A stretch of 64,000 nucleotides of DNA from Photobacterium sp. TLY01 (GTDB lineage: Bacteria > Pseudomonadota > Gammaproteobacteria > Enterobacterales > Vibrionaceae): assembly GCF_021432065.1 (NCBI RefSeq), contig NZ_CP090365.1, positions 682,001 through 746,000 of the forward strand, written 5' to 3'. The notes beneath the pieces were generated by a model, which was not told the origin of the DNA, made no database searches, and saw only the letters and a list, made by a program, of their open reading frames with translations. Positions within the stretch are counted from its first letter, which is position 1. Every line of letters starts with the position of its first letter. Positions 1 through 7,936 of this stretch are shown here, piece by piece. Made by a program: the position numbers and the translations under genes.

Positions 1-628
1 GGGGCGTCAACATTGCCGATAAAGCCTGGCTGCAGCGGCTGGCATCGCTGGCGAAATCGGTCGGTGCATTGCTGATTGTCGATGATATTCAGGCCGGGAT
101 GGGGCGTACCGGCTCATTTTTCAGTTTCGATGATTACGGCATCGACCCGGATATCGTTTGTCTGGCTAAAGGACTGGGTGGCATGGGCACCCCGATTGCG
201 ATGAATCTGGTGAAACCTGAGCTGGATAAACACTGGTCGCCGGGTGAGCACACGGGGACTTTTCGCGGGCAGTGCCTGTCCTTTGTAGCGGCTGCGAAGC
301 GCTGAGTTACTTCGAAGACAGCCACCTGATGGAGGAAGTGCAGCAAAAAGGCGCGATCATGTCTGCGGCGCTTGCACCACTGGCGGATCTGGCCGGAGTG
401 GAAGTACGCGGCAAAGGCATGTTGTATGGCGTCGATGTGGGCCTTGGGGAGCTGGCGAAAACCATAGTCGGACGCTGTTTCGAGGCTGGATTGCTGGTCT
501 CGGCCTGCGGCAGCGGCGGCCGGGTGATCAAGCTGATTCCGCCGCTGACAACACCGGAGTCAGACTTGCAGTCAGGGCTGGCCATTTTGGTGGAAGTGAC
601 GCAAAACGTGCTCCGGGAGGCGGTATGA
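1..628 (+). pseudogene. Diaminobutyrate aminotransferase (DoeD/EctB-type), 5'-truncated and frameshifted
   Basis: This is the C-terminal part of a class III PLP-dependent transaminase; the beginning lies outside the window. The frame that runs from base 3 reads INIADKAWLQ-like EctB sequence, then LLIVDDIQAGMGRTG and DIVCLAKG (the PLP-lysine region), and stops at 303-305. The family sequence continues in another frame (EALSYFEDSHLMEEVQ onward) to the stop at 626-628. Restoring one G after base 296 rejoins the frames. In ectoine catabolism DoeD converts 2,4-diaminobutyrate to aspartate semialdehyde. The stop codon overlaps the start of doeA (ATGA), so the two were co-transcribed. The frameshift may be a real inactivation or an assembly error. 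An EctB biosynthetic role is less likely because a degradative gene follows. Confidence 0.75.
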
Positions 629-1896
629 AAAAACGCGACGATATGACGTTTCCTTTTGAGGAATATGAGCGACGTCTGGGCGAATTGCGACAGCGTATCG
701 CCCAGCGCCAGCTGGATGCGGTGGTGATCACCGATCCGGAAAACATCATGTACCTGACCGATTACCAGACCACCGGCTATTCCTTTTTTCAGGCGCTGGT
801 TGTGCCACTGGAAGATGAGCCCTTCATGATCACCCGGGCGATGGAAGAGTCGAACATTTTTGCCCGGACCTGGATTGAGCGGACCCGGCCTTATCCGGAC
901 ACCGGAGATGCGATTCAGATGCTGGTGGACGCGTTGCGGGAATTCGGACTGTCGAGAAAGCGCATCGGCTACGAAAGAAACAGCTACTTCTTTCCTGCCT
1001 ATCAGCAGGACACCATACACACCACGCTGACGGAAGCGAAACTGCTGGATTGTTTTGGCATTGTCGAGCAGGGACGCATCTGCAAATCGCCGGTTGAAAT
1101 TGAGCTGATGCGCAGGGCGGCGGTTGCCACTGAAGCCGGTATGAAAGCCGGGATTGCGGCCTGTCAGGCCGGGGTCACAGAAAACGAAATCGGCGCGGCC
1201 ATCAGCGCGGCGATGTTCAAGGCGGGCGGGGAGCCCCCGGCAGTGATGCCGTATGTGACCTCCGGGCCCAGAACCATGATCGGGCATGCAACCTGGGAAG
1301 GACGTGTCGTGCAACCGGGCGAGCACGTGTTTCTCGAAGTGGCCGGTTGTTATCGTCGCTATCACACCGCCATGATGCGCACTGTGATTTTAGGGGAACT
1401 GACCGATTCCATGCACAAAGCACAGGAAACCATGAAGCTGGCGCTGCAATCGCTGCATGCCTATATTCAGCCCGGGATGACGGTGTCGGATGCTGATAAT
1501 CTGATCCGCAATATCATTTCTCACAATGACGTAGGGGCCAGGTTGATCACCCGATCCGGCTATTCGATTGGGATCGCGTTTCCGCCCAGTTGGGACGAAG
1601 GCTATATAGTCAGCCTGAAACAAGGCGAGTCGACCGTGCTGCAAGAGGGCATGACGTTCCACATCATTCCCTGGATGTGGGGGGTGGATGGCGATAAAAC
1701 CTGTGGGATCTCCGATACCATTGTAATCACGTCAGATGGTTGTGAATCCTTCTTCACCCTGCCGAAAGACTTCACTGTGTTACCCGAACAGGGCAAACCG
1801 GCCAAACCTGAAGCCGCCACAACCAGCGTGTCGTCAGACAAAGCGACATCCATAGACAAAGCCCGCAAAGGGAAACAGCAACAGGCGAACGGATAG
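625..1896 (+). CDS. doeA: Ectoine hydrolase DoeA
   Basis: A 423-residue member of the M24 creatinase/prolidase-like family that opens the ectoine ring to N-acetyl-diaminobutyrate isomers, the first step of ectoine degradation in the cytoplasm. The sequence follows the DoeA pattern closely: N-terminal creatinase-like domain (NIMYLTDYQTTGYSFFQ), then the M24 fold with PYVTSGPRTMIGHATWEG, FLEVAGCYRRYHTAMMRT, and a C-terminal MTFHIIPWMWG region. The start overlaps the upstream transaminase stop by four bases, which implies translational coupling. After the conserved core ends near residue 390 there is a polar, low-complexity tail rich in Ala, Ser, Lys and Gln. The deacetylase DoeB is not in the window and may lie upstream. 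Confidence 0.9.
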   Translation: MKKRDDMTFPFEEYERRLGELRQRIAQRQLDAVVITDPENIMYLTDYQTTGYSFFQALVVPLEDEPFMITRAMEESNIFARTWIERTRPYPDTGDAIQMLVDALREFGLSRKRIGYERNSYFFPAYQQDTIHTTLTEAKLLDCFGIVEQGRICKSPVEIELMRRAAVATEAGMKAGIAACQAGVTENEIGAAISAAMFKAGGEPPAVMPYVTSGPRTMIGHATWEGRVVQPGEHVFLEVAGCYRRYHTAMMRTVILGELTDSMHKAQETMKLALQSLHAYIQPGMTVSDADNLIRNIISHNDVGARLITRSGYSIGIAFPPSWDEGYIVSLKQGESTVLQEGMTFHIIPWMWGVDGDKTCGISDTIVITSDGCESFFTLPKDFTVLPEQGKPAKPEAATTSVSSDKATSIDKARKGKQQQANG

Positions 1897-1913
1897 CCGA
1901 GTAAGGGGGAGTT

Positions 1914-3278
1914 ATGTCTTTAACAGCGATCAATCCGGCCAATGGCACTCTGATTGAGGAGTACCCGACGCTGAACTCGGAAACACTGGACAGCCAGATT
2001 CAAGCGGCGAGGGCCGCGCAGCCCGACTGGCAGCGGTTAACCTTTGCCGAGCGCGGCGAGGTATTGCGCCGCGTTGCAGAACAGTTGCGGGAACATAAAA
2101 CCCGTTTGGGCGAGCTGATGACACTGGAAATGGGCAAGCCGGTGAAGGAAGCCGGCCCCGAAGTGGAAAAAGCGGCCTGGTGTGCCGAGCATTATGCCCA
2201 GCATGCTGAAGCTTATCTGGCGGACCAGAGTCTGCCGTCTGATGCCAGCCACAGTTATGTCTGCTACCAGCCTCTCGGCACAGTGCTGGGCATTTTGCCC
2301 TGGAATGCCCCGTTGTGGCTGGCCTTCCGGTTTCTGGCACCGGCGCTGATGGCCGGCAACACCTGCGTGATGAAGCACGATCCGCACGTGCCGGGTTGTG
2401 CCCGCGCAATCGCAGAGATGTTTTCACTGGCGGGTGCGCCCGCCAATATTATGGTCAACCTGCCCATTGACAATGAGCTCGCTGAGCAGGCGATCCGCCA
2501 TCCGGACATTGCGGCGGTTTCGTTTACCGGATCAGACCGTGCGGGTGCGAAAGTCGCCGCGACCGCAGCCAGTGAAATCAAACCGGCAGTGCTGGAGCTG
2601 GGGGGATCGGATCCTTTTGTCGTGCTGGCTGATGCTGATCTGGAAACGGCCGCTGATGTGGCGACACTGTCACGTACGATTAACGCCGGTCAGTCCTGCA
2701 TTGCGGCCAAACGGATCATTGTGGAAGCACCTGTGTATGACATCTTCATCCAACTGGTGGAGAGACGGCTGACGCTGCTGAGAGTCGGCGACCCGTCTTC
2801 GCCAGACACGGATGTCGGGCCGCTGGCCCGGGATGATTTAAGGCAGAACCTGCATCGTCAGGTGCAGGCAACGATAGAGGCCGGCGCACGATGCCTGATG
2901 GGCGGGCAGCCAGAGACCGGGTTAGGGTATTATTATCCGGTGACCTTGCTGGCTGATGTGACACCCGAGATGTGCGCGTTTCGTGAAGAAACCTTTGGTC
3001 CTGTGATGGTGCTGGTCAAAGCGGATGATGCCGAACATGCGCTGCGGCTGGCGAACGATACGGCCTACGGACTGGGGGCCGGCGTCTGGACGGGCAGCCC
3101 GGTCCATGCGCAGCGTTTCATTCGTGAGCTGCAGGCGGGACAGATTGCTGTCAACGGCATCGTCAAAACGGATCCCCGTTTGCCGAGCGGTGGTATTAAA
3201 CGCTCTGGCTACGGGCGGGAGCTTGGGCCGCAAGGCATTCACGAGTTTGTGAATGCCAAGCAGGTTTGGGTGAAATAG
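1914..3278 (+). CDS. NAD(P)-dependent aldehyde dehydrogenase, probable aspartate-semialdehyde dehydrogenase (DoeC-like)
   Basis: A 454-residue aldehyde dehydrogenase that oxidises a small semialdehyde to the acid. It carries the family landmarks: PWNAPLWLAF in the cofactor domain, SFTGSDRAG, the general-base region LELGGSDPF, the nucleophile in NAGQSCIAAKR, and EETFGPVM. It resembles succinate-semialdehyde dehydrogenases of the Sad/GabD1 type. Being third in an ectoine operon, 17 bases after doeA with an AAGGGGGA ribosome site, it most likely turns aspartate semialdehyde from the transaminase into aspartate (the DoeC role). That substrate is inferred from context; succinate semialdehyde remains possible. 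Confidence 0.85.
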   Translation: MSLTAINPANGTLIEEYPTLNSETLDSQIQAARAAQPDWQRLTFAERGEVLRRVAEQLREHKTRLGELMTLEMGKPVKEAGPEVEKAAWCAEHYAQHAEAYLADQSLPSDASHSYVCYQPLGTVLGILPWNAPLWLAFRFLAPALMAGNTCVMKHDPHVPGCARAIAEMFSLAGAPANIMVNLPIDNELAEQAIRHPDIAAVSFTGSDRAGAKVAATAASEIKPAVLELGGSDPFVVLADADLETAADVATLSRTINAGQSCIAAKRIIVEAPVYDIFIQLVERRLTLLRVGDPSSPDTDVGPLARDDLRQNLHRQVQATIEAGARCLMGGQPETGLGYYYPVTLLADVTPEMCAFREETFGPVMVLVKADDAEHALRLANDTAYGLGAGVWTGSPVHAQRFIRELQAGQIAVNGIVKTDPRLPSGGIKRSGYGRELGPQGIHEFVNAKQVWVK

Positions 3279-3297
3279 CGGGTATCGCAAGCGTATT

Positions 3298-3336
3298 GCC
3301 GGTACAAGCGGCTATGGCTGAGTGGCTTGTACCGGT
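3298..3336. terminator. Hairpin between convergent aldehyde dehydrogenase and MFS genes
   Basis: An 11-bp perfect stem (CCGGTACAAGC at 3299-3309, GCTTGTACCGG at 3325-3335) with one extra wobble pair lies where the two convergent genes meet. It overlaps the last codons of the MFS gene. The T-rich stretch after it is weak, so termination is probable but not certain. Confidence 0.5.
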
Positions 3337-4535
3337 TTGCTGTTTTGCTGCTGTAAGCGGGCAGAGCAGCGGTATAAATAGCCCGCCAGAATCAGCACAC
3401 AGGCGGTGGACATGAACAGCGCCGGGCCGCCGTACAGCGACAAGATAATCCCGCCAGCTAATGGCGACAAACTCACGCCGATAGAGGTCAGATTCCCCGC
3501 TCCGAAGTAAGCGCCGCGCAGATGATCCGGCGCTGCTCTGTCAATCAGCAGATTGAAGGTCGGGAACAGAATCACCTCGCCCAGGCTCAGTACAAAAGTG
3601 GCCAGTAACCAGTAAAGGTCGGGCGCATCAAGAGGAAAACTGGCGTACAGCAAAAAGGCACTGGTAAACAGAGCAACGCCCAGATACACACGGCGGTAGA
3701 GTGACCAGCCACTGAGCAGCTTCAGCAGCGGAAATTGCAGCAGCACAATCACACTGGCGTTAACAAAAATCATGCTGGTATAAAGTTCAACCACTTTATC
3801 GCCCAGCCCATTGAGATACTGTACCAGGGTTGTTTCCTGATGCAGGTAAGCGTACATCACCAGGGTATTGGCCAGAATCAGCACCATGAATGCCTTGTCA
3901 CGTGCTAATACTTTCAGGGTCTGGCTGAAATTCTGTTCGTTTTTGGGTGGTTGCGGCCTGTTGCGAATCTGCCAGAACGCCAGAATAAAGCACACGCTGT
4001 AGATCAGGTAAGCCAGCGCCACCAGATAAAAAGAGGATTGTTCACCGGTAAAGCCCAGCTGTAAGCCCACTAACGGCCCGAAAGCCGCACCCAGATTGAT
4101 GCAGTAATAGCGCACCTGATGCGCCATTTCCCGGACCGGGATCTCAGGTAATAAGTCAGAAATCATTGCCCGTGCCGGCGGTTCCAGCATCGACCGGCTG
4201 ATGCCTGCCATCAGTGCGCCAGCGGCGTATAACCAGGCCTGATCAGCCTCGGCCAGAATGATAAATGTCGCAACATGGGCCAGACAACTGATGATCAGTA
4301 AATTTTTCCGGCCAAGCTTATCAGACAGGTAGCCCACATACAGGGCGACCACAGCGCCGCCGAGTGCCGCCAGACTCATGATGGTGCCGATTTCAATCTC
4401 AGACAAACCAAATTTGCGGTGCAGCATCACGGCCATATAAGGCCAGACCATAAAAAAGGAGGCGCGGGTCAGCAGGGTGCCGATCAAGACGGCCCAGATC
4501 GGTGCCGAAAAACGGCGGACGTGAGACAACTCCAT
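3312..4535 (-). CDS. MFS drug-efflux-type transporter
   Basis: A 407-residue major facilitator with about twelve hydrophobic segments. The loop between helices 2 and 3 carries the MFS signature GYLSDKLGRKN, and the N-terminal half resembles MdtH/multidrug exporters (LTRASFFMVWPYMAVML). The central loop RNRPQPPKNEQ separates the two six-helix bundles. I chose the ATG at 4533-4535 because an AAAGGAAA site precedes it at good spacing; an in-frame ATG 36 bases further upstream also exists. It converges on the ectoine operon, so it need not belong to it. The substrate cannot be told from sequence; an efflux role is the family expectation. Confidence 0.8.
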   Translation of the reverse strand: MELSHVRRFSAPIWAVLIGTLLTRASFFMVWPYMAVMLHRKFGLSEIEIGTIMSLAALGGAVVALYVGYLSDKLGRKNLLIISCLAHVATFIILAEADQAWLYAAGALMAGISRSMLEPPARAMISDLLPEIPVREMAHQVRYYCINLGAAFGPLVGLQLGFTGEQSSFYLVALAYLIYSVCFILAFWQIRNRPQPPKNEQNFSQTLKVLARDKAFMVLILANTLVMYAYLHQETTLVQYLNGLGDKVVELYTSMIFVNASVIVLLQFPLLKLLSGWSLYRRVYLGVALFTSAFLLYASFPLDAPDLYWLLATFVLSLGEVILFPTFNLLIDRAAPDHLRGAYFGAGNLTSIGVSLSPLAGGIILSLYGGPALFMSTACVLILAGYLYRCSARLQQQNSKPVQATQP

Positions 4536-4821
4536 GTCGTTGATTTTCCTTTGAACTATCAAGTCGTTCATAGTGTCATAGCCCCTGATTATTGTCTGTA
4601 TTTTTTCAACTCAGACAGCAAATTATTCTGTTGTTCGATTTATTCGAATTAGTTACTCAATTTCAACCCATGTTGTTTGACGGTCACAGCCACTACACTT
4701 GCTCTCAATCGAGGAAGACAGGGCTGAGACCAGTGCATAAGCTACCAGTACAGGTTCTGTCATTGTTTAACGATCACAGTTTTGAATCCTTTTTTTGTTC
4801 AATTTTTTTGAGGAAATCCTA

Positions 4822-5268
4822 ATGAATACTTCTTTGATCAAACGCCTGATTACGTCTGCAGACAGTTTTGCCCCGCTGGCGCTGCGTGTGCCTGCCGGTA
4901 TTATTTTCATGGCCCATGGCGCGCAAAAGCTGTTTGGTGCCTTTGGGGGTTATGGTCTGGAAGGGACGGGTCAATGGATGGCATCCATCGGTCTGGAGCC
5001 TGGCATGCTGATGGCATTTCTGGCCGGTAGCGGTGAGTTCTTCGGCGGCCTGTTTATCCTGGTTGGATTACTGACCCGTCCGGCGGCCTTCGTGTTGGCA
5101 ATCACTATGATTGTGGCAATCGTGAGCGTTCACTTACCGAATGGCCTGTTTATGTCCAACGGTGGCTACGAGTTTGGCTTGTCGCTGCTGGCTATTGCGG
5201 TATCACTGGTTGTCTCCGGGGCTGGCAAAGTATCGGTTGACTCCCTGCTGGCAAAACGCGTCCGCTAA
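4822..5268 (+). CDS. DoxX family membrane protein
   Basis: A 148-residue inner-membrane protein with four hydrophobic segments and the DoxX/DoxD pattern: LRVPAGIIFMAHGAQKLFGAFGG near residue 25, GSGEFFGGLFILVGLLTRPAA in the middle, and a Gly-rich last helix. Family members are linked to redox homeostasis, but no biochemical role can be assigned here. The start is the ATG after TGAGGAAATCCTA; a longer frame reaching 27 bases upstream lacks a ribosome site. It is followed after 53 bases by a pirin gene, a pairing often seen in proteobacteria, which suggests a two-gene operon. Confidence 0.85.
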   Translation: MNTSLIKRLITSADSFAPLALRVPAGIIFMAHGAQKLFGAFGGYGLEGTGQWMASIGLEPGMLMAFLAGSGEFFGGLFILVGLLTRPAAFVLAITMIVAIVSVHLPNGLFMSNGGYEFGLSLLAIAVSLVVSGAGKVSVDSLLAKRVR

Positions 5269-5321
5269 GGACGCGATCAGCCTGGCTATTCCGTTTTCGA
5301 CAACATTTAAGAGGTGACATT

Positions 5322-6017
5322 ATGCTGGAAATCAGACGTGCTGCAGATCGTGGCAGAGCCTCGTTCGGATGGCTTGACAGTCGTCACACCTTCTCGTTCG
5401 GTCATTATTACGATCCCAAGCATATGGGCTATTCGGCGCTGCGGGTGATCAATGATGATACCGTTCGCGCCGGTGCCGGGTTTGATACCCATGGTCATCA
5501 AGACATGGAAATTATCAGCTATGTGCTGGAAGGTGAAATTGCCCATAAAGACAGCGCCGGTAACATCAAGCGTTTGCCCGCGGGTGAGTTCCAGCTGATG
5601 TCGGCCGGTAAAGGGATCTATCACAGCGAGTTCAATGCGTCGCAGCAAGACACCCTGAAATTTCTGCAAATCTGGATTCAGCCGGATCAGCTGGGTGGTG
5701 AGCCGGGCTATCAGCAGAAAGACTTTGGTCAGCGTGAAGGCCTGACCCCGGTGATCACGCCGGATGGTGAGAACGGCACTCTGTCCATCAAGCAGGATGC
5801 CCGGCTCAGTCAGCTGATATTACCGGCGGGTGAATCTCTGGTGCTGACACAGCAGGCCGGACGCCGGTTTTATCTGCATCAGATCAAAGGTCAGCTGACA
5901 GTCGAAGGTGAGATCTTATCACCGGGGGACGGACTGAAGGTGGCGCATCAGTCTGAGCTGATTGTATCCAATCAGGGCGATGTTTCGGTCACAGCGCTGG
6001 TGTTTGACTTACCCTAA
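5322..6017 (+). CDS. Pirin family protein (YhhW-like quercetinase)
   Basis: A 231-residue bicupin of the pirin family. The N-terminal cupin has the four metal ligands at the same numbers as E. coli YhhW: His57 and His59 in THGHQDME, His101 and Glu103 in GIYHSEFN. YhhW shows quercetin 2,3-dioxygenase activity in vitro; the natural substrate is unknown. The start follows an AAGAGGTGACATT ribosome site. The C-terminal cupin (residues 140-231) lacks metal ligands, as is usual in the family. It is probably co-transcribed with the DoxX gene upstream. Confidence 0.87.
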   Translation: MLEIRRAADRGRASFGWLDSRHTFSFGHYYDPKHMGYSALRVINDDTVRAGAGFDTHGHQDMEIISYVLEGEIAHKDSAGNIKRLPAGEFQLMSAGKGIYHSEFNASQQDTLKFLQIWIQPDQLGGEPGYQQKDFGQREGLTPVITPDGENGTLSIKQDARLSQLILPAGESLVLTQQAGRRFYLHQIKGQLTVEGEILSPGDGLKVAHQSELIVSNQGDVSVTALVFDLP

Positions 6018-6054
6018 AGGTTTTCCGAACGCCCAAGATTGCTTACACTAGCAC

Positions 6055-6147
6055 AGGGGCCGCTTCTCTGTTTGTGATGACAGACAGCCGTGATATCAAT
6101 TGCCTTGATGGCAACCGGCTGTGATTGCAGACAGAGAAGCGGCCCTT
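6055..6147. repeat. Long imperfect hairpin upstream of mog
   Basis: Two 17-base arms (6055-6071 and 6131-6147) are complementary with a single G-T wobble. Inside them lie a second stem (ACAGCCG 6084-6090 with CGGCTGT 6116-6122) and a third (TTGCC 6100-6104 with GGCAA 6110-6114). The whole 93-base region can fold into one long rod. It could terminate the pirin transcript or regulate mog, 58 bases downstream. It has no real T-tract. Confidence 0.6.
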
Positions 6148-6204
6148 GTTTGCCACGCGATGTGGCTGGTTCGCAATAGCAAGGCGTTGGCCTGAGGAGA
6201 AAAA

Positions 6205-6738
6205 ATGACCACAGCGAAGATTGGGATTGTCACCGTCAGTGACAGAGCGAGTGCGGGTGTGTATGAAGACCTTTCCGGGCAGGCGATCATGGATACGCTG
6301 AAAGCATACCTGACTTCGCCATGGGAACCTGTCTACGAAGTGATTCCTGATGAGCGTGATGTCATTGAGTCCACCTTAATTCGTATGGCTGATGAAGAAG
6401 AGTGCTGTCTGATTGTTACCACCGGTGGAACAGGCCCGGCAAAGCGGGATGTTACCCCGGAAGCAACAGAAGCGGTGTGCGATCGCATGATGCCTGGCTT
6501 TGGTGAGCTGATGCGTGCTGAGTCACTGAAGTTTGTGCCAACCGCGATTTTGTCACGTCAAACTGCAGGACTGCGCGACGATACACTGATCGTAAATCTT
6601 CCCGGTAAACCGAAGTCTATCCGTGAATGTCTGGACGCGGTATTCCCGGCCATCCCGTACTGTATTGATCTGATGGAAGGGCCGTATCTGGAAAGCGATG
6701 AAAGCGTCATTAAAGTGTTCCGTCCAAAACAGAAATAA
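6205..6738 (+). CDS. mog: Molybdopterin adenylyltransferase MogA
   Basis: A 177-residue MoaB/Mog-fold protein that adenylylates molybdopterin before molybdenum insertion in molybdenum cofactor synthesis, acting in the cytoplasm. Diagnostic stretches are VTVSDRASAGVYEDLSG at the start, the nucleotide-binding TTGGTGPAKRDVTPEAT, and the catalytic PGFGELMRAESL. The segments FVPTAILSRQ and NLPGKPKSI match MogA better than MoaB. A strong GAGGAGAAAAA ribosome site precedes the ATG. It stands alone, without other moa/moe genes in the window. It is slightly shorter than the E. coli protein (195 residues) because an insertion before IPYCIDLMEGPY is missing. Confidence 0.9.
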   Translation: MTTAKIGIVTVSDRASAGVYEDLSGQAIMDTLKAYLTSPWEPVYEVIPDERDVIESTLIRMADEEECCLIVTTGGTGPAKRDVTPEATEAVCDRMMPGFGELMRAESLKFVPTAILSRQTAGLRDDTLIVNLPGKPKSIRECLDAVFPAIPYCIDLMEGPYLESDESVIKVFRPKQK

Positions 6739-6746
6739 AGTGCTGC

Positions 6747-6783
6747 TTTCCCTGTTGGTCACCGTGTCACACTGACAGGGAAA
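6747..6783 (+). terminator. Hairpin downstream of mog
   Basis: TTTCCCTGT at 6747-6755 pairs with ACAGGGAAA at 6775-6783 across a 19-base loop, eight bases after the mog stop codon. There is no T-tract on the + strand, so it is a weak candidate. Confidence 0.35.
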
Positions 6784-6877
6784 ATCTCCCCCCGCTTTTC
6801 CATCTGACTGATTTTGCAATCTACACTTTAAACAATATATCCAAGTTTCCTGTGTAGAGCGTGAAGAGGTCAGTGCT

Positions 6878-7897
6878 ATGGAAAGCTTTATCCGAACCCT
6901 GCCGAAAGTTGAACTGCATGTCCATATTGAAGGGACATTAGAGCCAGAACTGATGTTTGAACTGGCGCAACGCAATCAGATCCCTTTGCCTTATGCCAGT
7001 GTTGAAGAAGCCAGAGCTGCCTATCAGTTTGATGATCTTCAGTCTTTTCTGGACATGTATTACCTCGGTGCCGCTGTGTTGCAGACCGAGCAGGACTTTT
7101 ACGATCTCACCTGGGCGTACCTGCTGCATTGCCAGCAAGATCATGTCATGCATACGGAGATCTTTTTTGATCCGCAAACCCACACTGAGCGAGGTGTGTC
7201 ATTCCAGACCGTGATGGCCGGTATCACCCGGGCACTGGCCGACGGAGAGCAGCAGCTGTCGATTTCAAACCGGCTGATCATGTGCTTTCTGCGCCATCTC
7301 AGTGAAGAGGCGGCGTTTGAAACCCTGGCTCAGGCCATGTCGTATCAGGAATATATTATCGGCGTTGGGCTGGATTCATCTGAGCATGGTCATCCACCTG
7401 AAAAATTCCGCCGTGTGTTTGAAAAAGCGCATGAGGCCGGTTTTCTGACTGTCGCTCACGCCGGTGAAGAAGGGCCTGCCAGTAACATTCGTGATGCGAT
7501 GTCGATGCTTCGGGTGTCCCGAATTGATCATGGCGTGCAGTGTAGCCAGGACCCGGCGCTGGTGGAGGAGCTGGTTCGTAACCAGATGCCTTTAACTGTC
7601 TGTCCCTTATCGAACGTACAACTCAGGGTGTTTAATCGCATGGCCGATCACAATATCATTGCGCTGCTGCGCAAAGGCGTGTGCGTGACGATCAATTCCG
7701 ATGATCCGGCGTATTTTGGGGGTTACATGACGGACAATTTTCTGGCTGTGACCGCGGCCTTTGACGTTACAAAAGAAGAAATGGCTGTATTTACTGCCAA
7801 CGCGATCCGGGCCAGCTTTTTGCCGGATGAAGAAAAAGCGCAGTTGCAGGAACGTTTGGATCATTATCTGTCTGTTCAGCTTCACCCGATCCTGTAA
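6878..7897 (+). CDS. Adenine deaminase (adenosine deaminase superfamily, Aah1/PA0148 type)
   Basis: A 339-residue zinc hydrolase of the adenosine-deaminase fold. Ligands and catalytic residues are visible: His14 and His16 in ELHVHIEG, His194 with the catalytic Glu197 in VAHAGEEG, RIDHG, and Asp275-Asp276 in NSDDPAYFGG. The segments EIFFDPQTHTERG and VGLDSSEHGHPPEKF are characteristic of the bacterial/yeast adenine deaminases that hydrolyse adenine to hypoxanthine, rather than true adenosine deaminase. It may well be labelled add in automatic annotation. The start lies 7 bases after GAAGAGGT. It is a single gene, closed by a hairpin 15 bases after its stop. Confidence 0.88.
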   Translation: MESFIRTLPKVELHVHIEGTLEPELMFELAQRNQIPLPYASVEEARAAYQFDDLQSFLDMYYLGAAVLQTEQDFYDLTWAYLLHCQQDHVMHTEIFFDPQTHTERGVSFQTVMAGITRALADGEQQLSISNRLIMCFLRHLSEEAAFETLAQAMSYQEYIIGVGLDSSEHGHPPEKFRRVFEKAHEAGFLTVAHAGEEGPASNIRDAMSMLRVSRIDHGVQCSQDPALVEELVRNQMPLTVCPLSNVQLRVFNRMADHNIIALLRKGVCVTINSDDPAYFGGYMTDNFLAVTAAFDVTKEEMAVFTANAIRASFLPDEEKAQLQERLDHYLSVQLHPIL

Positions 7898-7904
7898 AAC
7901 AGAT

Positions 7905-7936
7905 AAAAAAAACGCCTGTCATAGGCATGACAGGCG
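7905..7936 (-). terminator. Intrinsic terminator, best in the leftward direction
   Basis: A perfect 10-bp stem (7913-7922 with 7927-7936) and four-base loop AGGC. Read on the - strand it is followed by eight T's (the A-run at 7905-7912), a textbook terminator for leftward transcripts coming from the gene at 8284-8877. Read rightward it has no T-tract but may still end the adenine deaminase message. Confidence 0.75.

Noticed and set aside
307..1365. 352-codon open frame on the - strand
   Set aside because: It lies antisense to the DoeA gene, has no ribosome site and encodes an Arg/His-rich sequence typical of a shadow frame.
6055..6204. Moco riboswitch in front of mog
   Set aside because: The leader folds as a simple long rod and does not show the conserved Moco RNA sequence elements.
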